Of a stretch of DNA of 64,000 nt, positions 1 to 6,000 are shown one piece after another. Position numbers and translations under genes: made by a program. Within the stretch, counting starts at the first letter, position 1; each line of letters starts with the position of its first letter. Below the pieces are notes generated by a model. That model was not told the origin of the DNA and did not search any database. It saw nothing but the letters and a program-made list of their open reading frames with translations. Where the stretch lies: positions 434,001-498,000 of the forward strand of contig NZ_AULI01000001.1 in NCBI RefSeq assembly GCF_000425205.1. The letters run 5' to 3'. This DNA comes from Pontibacillus halophilus JSM 076056 = DSM 19796 (GTDB taxonomy: Bacteria > Bacillota > Bacilli > Bacillales > BH030062).

Positions 1-23
1 TCTGCAATATCCTCAAGTTTCAT
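1..23 (-). CDS. 5' end of an unidentified gene, possibly LacI-family regulator
   Basis: Only the first codons are inside the window. Read on the minus strand from 23 they give ATG and then KLEDIA, which resembles the start of LacI-type helix-turn-helix regulators. A purine-rich stretch lies upstream. Seven residues cannot establish a family, so this is only a pointer to what may lie to the left. Confidence 0.25.
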
Positions 24-213
24 TTTACACCCACTTCCATTTTGTTATATTCAATATTTAACAAGTGTTATATATAACTTATAACATATTTTTTTATGTG
101 TCAAACGTTGATTTTAGCCGATATGACTAAAAAATAATATACAAATTCTCTGAGTACCTGCATGTATATATGAAAAGGGGTACCCATCCGTTTCATGCCC
201 CACCCCTCTATAT

Positions 214-256
214 AAGACCGTCATTTATCCATTAGCGATAGATGATGGTCTTTTTT
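214..256 (+). terminator. Stem-loop with U-tract upstream of the 315 ORF
   Basis: An 11-bp stem with one G-T wobble (214-224 with 242-252) encloses a 17-nt loop and is followed by six T. It sits about 60 bp before a strong Shine-Dalgarno and could be the terminator of an upstream transcript or a leader attenuator for the small genes that follow. Confidence 0.55.
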
Positions 257-314
257 GTATTTACAGAGACGACTTGCGTGGTGAGAGGAGCGCATTTGAA
301 AGGAGGTGATGTAA

Positions 315-513
315 ATGAATCACACTATCAACAGTCTTAGTAGAAGCCAAGAAATTAGATAAGTGGGTTGCTGCTAAATATCTAGTGGAGTATGGGATCT
401 GTGAAGTTGGTCTGATGCAGCTCGAAGACGACGGGTTGTTATTAGTCAGTGATCGGAGAGATGAAGGAAAAGTATTGGAGCTGACATTGAAAGGTTATCA
501 CCACTTTAAGTAA
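315..513 (+). pseudogene. Small ORF interrupted by a +1 shift
   Basis: An ATG at 315 follows an excellent AAAGGAGGTGA Shine-Dalgarno, but its own frame stops after 15 codons. The +1 frame is open from 319 to 511 and reads like a real protein of about 60 residues, with segments KLDKWVAAKYLVEYG and LLLVSDRRDEGKVLELTLKG. That frame has no good start of its own. Either one extra base disrupts the gene (mutation or sequencing error) or a +1 frameshift joins the frames. The product is not recognised. It is followed 20 bp later by another small gene on the same strand. Confidence 0.45.
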
Positions 514-533
514 TAAAACTAGGAGGAGAGAGT

Positions 534-1046
534 ATGAAGATGAAATTCAGAAGATACCAAACCCAAGATTCTTTTGAAAACGGTAAAGATTTATCAAGAA
601 AAGAGGTAGATGAGCTTCTACTTTCATTAAAGCAACAGCTTGAAGAAGTAGACGAAGAAATCCTTCTCATTGTCGAAAGAAACGATTACGTTCAGCTAGT
701 TCAATTGCTCAAAAGACGCAAACAACTATATAACCTAATAACTGCTGTAGAAGCTTCACATAAAGATGATGATCAATCACAGTCAAACAAAAAAGGATTG
801 CATGAGTACCTGAAAGACAGTGCTACTTTCACATCGGCAAAAGGTGAGGAGATGATCAATAAATGGTGTGAAGCGATGGATAAATTCAATGATGGGTCAC
901 AACAGTCGTTATCAAATACCGTTGAATGGTCACATTCCATGTTTTCTAAAGGTAATCAACTTCAACATCAAATCGGCAGTTCGGTGGTTCGACAAACCGC
1001 CAGAAACCTAAACATTCTTGCACACATGGTTCACAAAAAATCTTAA
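534..1046 (+). CDS. Hypothetical protein, 170 aa
   Basis: The ATG at 534 follows an AGGAGG motif at 521-526. The protein is charged and largely helical. Residues about 20-75 look like a coiled coil (KEVDELLLSLKQQLEEVDEEI), followed by a polar linker and a second helical half. There is no signal peptide or membrane segment. I recognise no family. It precedes a phage/plasmid-type gene by 25 bp, and the two probably form one transcript in the accessory segment left of the rlmH element. Confidence 0.6.
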   Translation: MKMKFRRYQTQDSFENGKDLSRKEVDELLLSLKQQLEEVDEEILLIVERNDYVQLVQLLKRRKQLYNLITAVEASHKDDDQSQSNKKGLHEYLKDSATFTSAKGEEMINKWCEAMDKFNDGSQQSLSNTVEWSHSMFSKGNQLQHQIGSSVVRQTARNLNILAHMVHKKS

Positions 1047-1071
1047 GTCATTGAAAGGAGGTGAAATCAGT

Positions 1072-1794
1072 ATGAAGAATCGTCAAGGTAATATTATTCA
1101 ATTTTACGATAAAGAGAATGTCGATAAACAGTCGTTACCCAATATCGTCGTTTCATCTTCAGAATCACAACAGCGTATCCAGCAACTACAAACGTTTGTG
1201 GATGACGTGATGGTAAAGGGAGTTGACTACGGTTTAATTGATGGTTTCTCTAAGCCTACGTTACTGAAGCCAGGTGCAGAGAAGCTATGTGATGTATTCG
1301 GATTCTCTAAGACTGCAGACGTCGTCAATCGTATTGAAGATTGGGAGAAAGGTATCTTTGCTTATGAAGTGAAGATGACGCTCATCCGCAAAGATAACAA
1401 AATCATCGAAGCAGAAGGGCTAGGTTCCTGCAACAGCAAGGAAGCATCATTCCGACAACAGGATGCCTATTCTATCGTCAACACCATTTTGAAGATGGCG
1501 AAGAAACGGGCGTTGATCGACGCTGTCTTATCCGCAACACGATCCAGCGGCATCTTCACTCAGGACATTGAAGATTTTCCAAAAAGACAGACGTCAAACC
1601 AACATGCAGATAAGGTGACTAAAGCTCAGCTGCAGATGATCTTCAACATCATCGATGAGATGAATCTGCCGACGGACGTTGCCAAAGAAATCATGCAGAT
1701 TAGTTTTAACGTCGATCGAAGTAAAGACTTAACCAAGAGTCAGGCCTCGGACTTCATCCAAGATTTACTGGCATTGAAAGAGGTCAGAAGTTAA
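1072..1794 (+). CDS. Conserved phage/plasmid-type protein, 240 aa
   Basis: The start is taken at ATG 1072 because AAAGGAGGTG lies at 1054-1063; the open frame extends further upstream without a better ribosome-binding site. A conserved core covers roughly residues 45-150 (VDYGLIDGFSKPTLLKPGAE, later KMAKKRALIDAVLSATR and SGIFTQD). I associate this pattern with uncharacterised proteins of Gram-positive phages, plasmids and integrative elements. A role in DNA single-strand annealing or recombination has crossed my mind, but nothing visible proves it. It is soluble, with no signal peptide. The accessory RadC lies downstream. Confidence 0.6.
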   Translation: MKNRQGNIIQFYDKENVDKQSLPNIVVSSSESQQRIQQLQTFVDDVMVKGVDYGLIDGFSKPTLLKPGAEKLCDVFGFSKTADVVNRIEDWEKGIFAYEVKMTLIRKDNKIIEAEGLGSCNSKEASFRQQDAYSIVNTILKMAKKRALIDAVLSATRSSGIFTQDIEDFPKRQTSNQHADKVTKAQLQMIFNIIDEMNLPTDVAKEIMQISFNVDRSKDLTKSQASDFIQDLLALKEVRS

Positions 1795-1866
1795 ATGAAT
1801 ACAACAGGTGATCACCCATGGATTGCAAATGCAGTCGATGGCTTTTTTAATGCACAAAAAAGATGA
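1795..1866 (+). CDS. Possible 23-aa ORF
   Basis: An ATG abuts the stop codon of the 240-aa gene (TAAATG) and opens a 23-codon frame beginning MNTTGDHPW. It could be translated by coupling or be chance. There is no separate Shine-Dalgarno, and a terminator follows at 1943. Confidence 0.25.
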   Translation: MNTTGDHPWIANAVDGFFNAQKR

Positions 1867-1942
1867 GCTCATCGGCAATGTGAACTCATCAGACAACTTT
1901 TCTATATCAACAGTATATCGAATCAATAAGATTCACTCAATC

Positions 1943-1973
1943 AGGAGGGACGATCGTCGTCTCTCCTTTTTTT
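1943..1973 (+). terminator. Rho-independent terminator
   Basis: An 11-bp stem with one wobble (AGGAGGGACGA with TCGTCTCTCCT) is followed by seven or more T. It ends the transcript of the small accessory genes before radC. Confidence 0.8.
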
Positions 1974-2001
1974 AATTACAAATAAACTGGAGGAACTTAT
2001 A

Positions 2002-2610
2002 ATGAATAACACTATCGATAAAATGACATTCAAACACTTGCTTGCCACATCTACGAGAGAAAAGGAAGACAGCTATGTCGTAAATGAGATCTTCACTCGT
2101 TATCCATCAGTCAAAGAGCTATTGGATGTTACAGAAGAAGAGCTTATGCAGATCAAAGGGATCGGCAAAGTGAAGGCTGCTCAGATCATTGCTGCTTTAC
2201 AGTTGGCACGTATGAACCCATGCCCGTCTGAAGACCGTTTTACGATACGCTCACCCGAAGACGCGTATGATTATCTAAGCGATATGCAACATCTTGATCG
2301 AGAACATTTCGTCGTCCTTGGACTGAATACCAAGAATGAGATACTGTTCAAAGAAACAGTATTTATCGGTTCGTTGAATGCTTCCATCGTTCATCCAAGG
2401 GAATGCTTTAAACACTTGATTCGTCGTAGCTGCGCCAGTGCTATCGTCGCTCATAACCATCCTAGTGGGGACGTAACTCCAAGTACGGAAGATGTAAACG
2501 TTACGAAACGACTAGCTGAAGCCGGGAAGATGATTGGTATCGAGATACTGGATCACCTTGTCATCGGCCATGAGAAGTATTCTAGCTTGAAAGAAAAAGG
2601 TTACCTCTAA
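2002..2610 (+). CDS. radC: Accessory RadC (UPF0758) family protein
   Basis: The 202-aa protein has a helix-hairpin-helix (GIGKVKAAQI, residues 53-62) and a JAB/MPN metalloprotease-like domain with the metal motif HNHPSGD (His151, His153) and the downstream Asp164. The family is slightly longer in chromosomal copies (about 225 aa). Short extra copies are common on mobile elements. The biochemical role of RadC is unsettled; the old link to DNA repair is not well supported. The start follows GGAGG at a good distance. It has its own terminator, and its position beside the rlmH element fits an accessory origin. Confidence 0.85.
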   Translation: MNNTIDKMTFKHLLATSTREKEDSYVVNEIFTRYPSVKELLDVTEEELMQIKGIGKVKAAQIIAALQLARMNPCPSEDRFTIRSPEDAYDYLSDMQHLDREHFVVLGLNTKNEILFKETVFIGSLNASIVHPRECFKHLIRRSCASAIVAHNHPSGDVTPSTEDVNVTKRLAEAGKMIGIEILDHLVIGHEKYSSLKEKGYL

Positions 2611-2624
2611 ACACATGACAAAAG

Positions 2625-2666
2625 CCAGTGAGGATGGTGTTATTCATCATCTTCACTGGTTCTTTT
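2625..2666 (+). terminator. Terminator after radC
   Basis: A long stem pairs 2625-2639 with 2645-2659 (CCAGTGA ... TCACTGG with two wobble pairs) and is followed by a T-rich stretch. Confidence 0.7.
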
Positions 2667-2879
2667 ATCAATACAACAGTAAAATGGGGTAAGTTTTGGA
2701 GATGTTGCTCTTTTTTCTCTATGCTCCACATCAAGACCACCTAGAAACGTTGTCATATCAGCCTTTTTATTTTTTATGCGCATTTTACACAATAAGGAAA
2801 TCCACTAAAAATGCCATTTACTTATATATATACACGCTACATAGCAAAATTGTAACATTGTAACGCAAATTTATATGAA
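2667..2879. other. Intergenic, AT-rich, no gene seen
   Basis: Between the radC terminator and the 3' end of the second rlmH there is no credible ORF. A tandem ATTGTAAC pair lies near 2849-2864. If the element ends inside the rlmH copy, this stretch is the original 3' flank of the host rlmH. Confidence 0.5.
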
Positions 2880-3359
2880 TTATTTATGATATGGCTCGTT
2901 CTTCTGGATTTTGAATGCCCGATAGATCTGCTCCATTAATATCAGCTTCATCAACTGATGAGGGAACGTCATCTTCGAGAAGGAAAGCTTTTGATCTGCA
3001 CGCTTCAATACATCATTACTCAACCCATTTGATCCACCGATGACGAATGACACTTGACTCTTCCCATGGATGCTTAACTGCTCCATGTGTTTAGCTAGAT
3101 TCTCAGATGACCATTGCTCACCCTGTAGATCCAGAACAATAACGTACTGGTTTGGCTTTATTTTATTTAAGATCCGCTCCCCTTCTTTATCCTTCACCTT
3201 AATCATTTCTTTCTCACTCATTTGTTCAGGGGCCTGTTCATCGTTCACTTCATCCATCGTCAACTTGCAGTATGGGCGAAGACGTTTCTCAAACTCAGTG
3301 ATACCCTGTTTGATGTATTTCTCTTTAATCTTTCCGACACTTACAATTTGTATCTGCAT
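2880..3359 (-). CDS. rlmH: Element-borne second RlmH (23S rRNA pseudouridine-1915 N3-methyltransferase)
   Basis: A 159-aa SPOUT-fold methyltransferase with the family knot motif [10 protein letters not shown] (about 107-116), then LSFSKMT and the C-terminal EPYHK. RlmH methylates pseudouridine in helix 69 of 23S rRNA using SAM and works as a dimer. The start is ATG 3359 because GAGGTG lies 7 nt upstream; the TTG at 3365 touches the Shine-Dalgarno. By my hand alignment it is about 58% identical (92/159) to the RlmH at 7655-8134, so it is a diverged paralogue and not a recent duplicate. It is complete and has the canonical C-terminus that the other copy lacks. Its last codons on the coding strand match the SCC attB pattern closely. 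Confidence 0.92.
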   Translation of the reverse strand: MQIQIVSVGKIKEKYIKQGITEFEKRLRPYCKLTMDEVNDEQAPEQMSEKEMIKVKDKEGERILNKIKPNQYVIVLDLQGEQWSSENLAKHMEQLSIHGKSQVSFVIGGSNGLSNDVLKRADQKLSFSKMTFPHQLMKLILMEQIYRAFKIQKNEPYHK

Positions 3360-3386
3360 ATCCAATCACCTCATTGTAACAGTTAA

Positions 3387-3420
3387 GCATACCCATTTTG
3401 AAAAGTACAATAGGGTATGC
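3387..3420 (-). other. Stem-loop between SpoVG-like gene and rlmH copy
   Basis: An 8-bp perfect inverted repeat (GCATACCC with GGGTATGC) has an 18-nt loop. No clear U-tract follows on the minus strand, so it is a weak terminator or mRNA-processing hairpin between two co-directional genes. Confidence 0.45.
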
Positions 3421-3428
3421 TCTTATCA

Positions 3429-3779
3429 TCAGCAAATCAAAGGGGTAAGAAACTTTTTCTTAGAAGAGATGATACGTTCTTTCTCCAATTTATATATGAA
3501 TTCAACATTTTTACCCTGTCTACTATTTACATAGTTATATATAAAGTGTTCATATTGATGAACCATACCATCATATATTTTTTCTTTAAGACTGTCGCTT
3601 ATCAATGTTATTGTACATTCACCTTCTTTAGAGGTTGGCAATGTTACATGATAACGCTCTGTACGATCAATTGACAGCTTTACCCCATGCAATGTTAGAT
3701 ATTCATCAATTGTAACCTGGGCTATCGCTAAGATATCTTGTGTTGGGAAAGTATCTATCACTTTAACTACAATACTCAT
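3429..3779 (-). CDS. SpoVG-like protein
   Basis: The 116-aa protein follows the SpoVG layout: an N-terminal strand, AIAQVTIDEYLTLHGVKL (about 18-35), a YHVTLPTSKEGE turn where SpoVG has FVAMPSKRT, and a helix with LKEKIYDGMVHQYE. SpoVG proteins bind nucleic acid and modulate septation, virulence or developmental genes. The match is to the fold pattern, so family membership is likely but the role is open. The start has GGAGGTGA at ideal spacing. It lies between the rep gene and the element's rlmH on the same strand. Chromosomal SpoVG is normally encoded elsewhere, so this is an accessory copy. Confidence 0.6.
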   Translation of the reverse strand: MSIVVKVIDTFPTQDILAIAQVTIDEYLTLHGVKLSIDRTERYHVTLPTSKEGECTITLISDSLKEKIYDGMVHQYEHFIYNYVNSRQGKNVEFIYKLEKERIISSKKKFLTPLIC

Positions 3780-3861
3780 AATGAATTCACCTCCAGATTA
3801 CACAAAATTGAATGCTGTTAGTATTGATGATAAAATCAAGGTATTCAAAGATTTCTTTAAT

Positions 3862-3900
3862 GACTGTCTACTGTTCCCCCAGAACAGAGGCAGTCTTTTT
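3862..3900. other. Stem-loop overlapping the rep stop codon
   Basis: An inverted repeat (GACTGTCTaCTGTTC with GAACAGAGGCAGTC, one bulge and one wobble) has a C-rich 5-nt loop. The T-run lies on the plus strand, against the direction of rep. It could terminate antisense transcription or be part of a rolling-circle origin, since such origins use hairpins. No nick-site motif was recognised. Confidence 0.5.
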
Positions 3901-4938
3901 ATTAACAACTAATAATGGTGGCAATTTAGCGTCACTTATTAGGAGATCATTAACAACTAATAATGGTGGCAATTTAGCGTCACTTATTAGGAGATCATCA
4001 ACACCTAACACATCCAGCAGTTTACTTCTTCTCTTTCTATAACCCGATGACGAGTATTTGGACTTACACATTTCTTCACCGTTAACAAATAATTCAGTAA
4101 AGAATCCAATTAAAGCTGTAGAAGACCTCGTATTTGATGACTGTATATTAATATCATCAATCACTTCTTGATATGATGTATATTTCACCCCGGCACTAAG
4201 CCCATTTCTATCTAACCCCTTTTGAATTACTTCTTTACCAAAATCCATATCTAACAAGTCCACAGCTTTTCTGGAGGGATTAACCTCTCTGATTTCCCTG
4301 TCAGAAAGCTCTATCTCATACCGCAATAAACCTTTCGCATCCATTAAGTGCTTTTCTTTGTCATCATAGTTTTTTTGTTGTCTTACTTCCGCTTCTTTAT
4401 CATATATTTTCTCTTCCTTTTTCGCTCCTTTCCACTCTACTGTTTCAAGTCTATCGCTGCCTTTCTCAAAGTGGAAAGCTCTATCAAATTTAGCTATGAC
4501 TTTGGAAGAGACAGCTTGAAGATAGTGCGTTTTATGATGGCCTACTTGGAAGTTCTTGCAAACATGTAGCTTTTCAATGATAAAGTGCTCCTTGGTCGGA
4601 ATTCTACCTATGCTTACTTTCAACTGTAACGACAAATACTTACGAATGACTTTAAAGAAGTTGTCTATATCATTATTGTTGATTTCATATACATTTGAAC
4701 CGATTAGAAAGTTAGGAATGGAAGCCTCGACTTTCAACCAACATCTGTCTGGGTCGTCTTCTTTATAGGTGTAACGAATAAAAGGAGCCCCTCGCAAACT
4801 TGCATCGTGGAGGACATGAAAAACAGTCCTTGATCCATTGTTCGTCCTATAATTAGTGTTTATCCTGTCCCATTCTATCCTCTGAATCTCTTCTATACTT
4901 AATGCTAATGGAACCCCTAATTTAACAGTATCAAACAT
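3868..4938 (-). CDS. Phage/plasmid replication protein, gene II/X family (rolling-circle Rep)
   Basis: The 356-aa protein starts MFDTVKLGVPL, as is typical of the gene II/X (phage CRI) family of HUH-type nicking proteins that start rolling-circle replication. The central block KIYDKEAEV (177-185) and the later LLRYEIEL match conserved family positions. I cannot point with certainty to the catalytic Tyr or the metal-binding histidines. AAGGAG precedes the ATG by 9 nt. The C-terminus carries a 16-residue tandem duplication. It is co-directional with a 42-aa ORF upstream and the SpoVG-like gene downstream, and divergent from the regulator-recombinase pair. It suggests that the excised element can replicate. 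Confidence 0.75.
   Translation of the reverse strand: MFDTVKLGVPLALSIEEIQRIEWDRINTNYRTNNGSRTVFHVLHDASLRGAPFIRYTYKEDDPDRCWLKVEASIPNFLIGSNVYEINNNDIDNFFKVIRKYLSLQLKVSIGRIPTKEHFIIEKLHVCKNFQVGHHKTHYLQAVSSKVIAKFDRAFHFEKGSDRLETVEWKGAKKEEKIYDKEAEVRQQKNYDDKEKHLMDAKGLLRYEIELSDREIREVNPSRKAVDLLDMDFGKEVIQKGLDRNGLSAGVKYTSYQEVIDDINIQSSNTRSSTALIGFFTELFVNGEEMCKSKYSSSGYRKRRSKLLDVLGVDDLLISDAKLPPLLVVNDLLISDAKLPPLLVVNKKTASVLGEQ
3901..3996. repeat. Exact 48-bp tandem duplication
   Basis: Two adjacent identical 48-bp units (3901-3948, 3949-3996) lie within the 3' end of the rep gene. The unit is 16 codons long, so the frame is kept and Rep residues about 315-330 are repeated at 331-346. Exact identity suggests a recent duplication or selection on the DNA, for example as a protein-binding iteron. 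Confidence 0.95.
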
Positions 4939-4986
4939 AATCCCCCGCTCCTTAAGTACCTAGTTGTGCACGTATTACAGAGAAAA

Positions 4987-5115
4987 TCATTTATTGTCGG
5001 TTTTCTTCAAATATTCTTCAAGCATCTCGGATACTTTACTAATAAAAAGATCACCTTTTTCCTTCTTCGCTGAATAATACTCATACAAGCTCTCTTCCTT
5101 CATTTCTTGAGTCAT
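4987..5115 (-). CDS. Small protein of 42 aa ahead of rep
   Basis: The minus-strand frame from ATG 5115 encodes a hydrophilic, mostly helical 42-residue protein (MTQEMKEESLYEYY... ending KKTDNK). A GAGGTG Shine-Dalgarno lies 6 nt upstream, which supports translation. It ends about 50 bp before the rep start, probably in the same transcript. No family is recognised; a copy-number or Rep accessory role is only a guess. Confidence 0.6.
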   Translation of the reverse strand: MTQEMKEESLYEYYSAKKEKGDLFISKVSEMLEEYLKKTDNK

Positions 5116-5244
5116 TATCTTCACCTCACTTTCTGAGGAAAAGCATATCACATTATTTTATATACAATCAACACCCAGGTGACATATAACTGACATTATG
5201 GTATTATCAGTGTATCTTATCTTACTCATTTAGGAGTGATCAAA
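5116..5244. promoter_or_regulatory. Divergent promoter region of the element
   Basis: For the rightward regulator-recombinase pair, CTGACA (5190-5195) and TATCTT (5213-5218) are separated by 17 bp. For leftward transcription, TTGATT (complement of 5166-5171) with TATGCT about 18 bp further is a weaker candidate. The region lies between the HTH gene and the rep operon, where the HTH protein could act on both directions. Confidence 0.5.
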
Positions 5245-6000
5245 ATGAAAAAGGCACTACTTAACGTAAAAGACCTCTCTGAACTAAAACAGCTATCCAT
5301 TGGAAAAAGGGTTAAGTACATAAGAGAAACGCTTCGTAAAAAATTCGGAAATGATTTTAGTGTGAAAAGTGTCACCCAAAGAATTAATTTGTTTTCCAGA
5401 TCCACTTTAACCGCTATTGAAAAAGGAAATACAAAGGATATCTATTCAACTTACCTACATGGTCTTGCAAAGGACTTTGGTGTGTCTTTATATGTTTTCT
5501 TCGATGACTACTATGACGATTTAGAAAAGTCTGTAGAGCTTGCTCCGAACATATATAATACTGCTCAAGCAGCAGAAAAAAGCATAAATAAAAATCGTGA
5601 TTTAACCCGTATGACAGTTAACCCCCTATTTGAAAAAGAGTATAGAATTAAAACCACTGTCACTAGGATAGCTTCGAATGATGACGAACAAGATATGTTC
5701 ATCTACACCAGTAAGACCAAACTAAATAATGAGCGTCTATTCACCTTCTTAAGTACCATCATTAATCAAACCAACTCTAATGATGTTTTAATAGATCCTG
5801 ATGTTTCAGAGAAAGAAAATCTACCTGATCCTTTAAAGCTCGCTAAAGAATACTTAAACTACGGTAATCACTTTCTAGATACTTTTCCATGGCATTCAAA
5901 AAAAGGAAAAGATTCTTATGACAATCAAGCATATGAAGATGCGATAGTTTATACACAAAAATTAAAAGAAGATTATGAGAGGAGAAAAGAAGATGAGTGA
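5245..6000 (+). CDS. XRE-type helix-turn-helix regulator of the element
   Basis: The 251-aa protein has an N-terminal HTH region (about residues 18-75: IGKRVKYIRETLRKKFG ... SRSTLTAIEKGNT ... YLHGLAKDFGVS) resembling XRE/Cro-type repressors. The remainder is unrecognised. ATG 5245 is preferred because AGGAG lies 8 nt upstream; a GTG at 5236 overlaps that motif. Its stop overlaps the recombinase start by 8 bp, implying translational coupling. The likely role is control of recombinase and divergent rep transcription (inference from position). Confidence 0.75.
   Translation: MKKALLNVKDLSELKQLSIGKRVKYIRETLRKKFGNDFSVKSVTQRINLFSRSTLTAIEKGNTKDIYSTYLHGLAKDFGVSLYVFFDDYYDDLEKSVELAPNIYNTAQAAEKSINKNRDLTRMTVNPLFEKEYRIKTTVTRIASNDDEQDMFIYTSKTKLNNERLFTFLSTIINQTNSNDVLIDPDVSEKENLPDPLKLAKEYLNYGNHFLDTFPWHSKKGKDSYDNQAYEDAIVYTQKLKEDYERRKEDE

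Noticed and set aside
214-252. Resemblance of GTCATTTATCC to a reversed SCC att core
   Set aside because: The match is short and lies in a terminator loop; it is not enough to call an attL for the element.
2880-3359. Reading the left rlmH as a simple recent duplication of the native gene
   Set aside because: Hand alignment gives only about 58% identity over 159 residues, so it was acquired separately.
3070-3534. 154-aa plus-strand ORF
   Set aside because: Antisense shadow of the element rlmH and the SpoVG-like gene; no Shine-Dalgarno and low-complexity Ser/Cys/Phe content.
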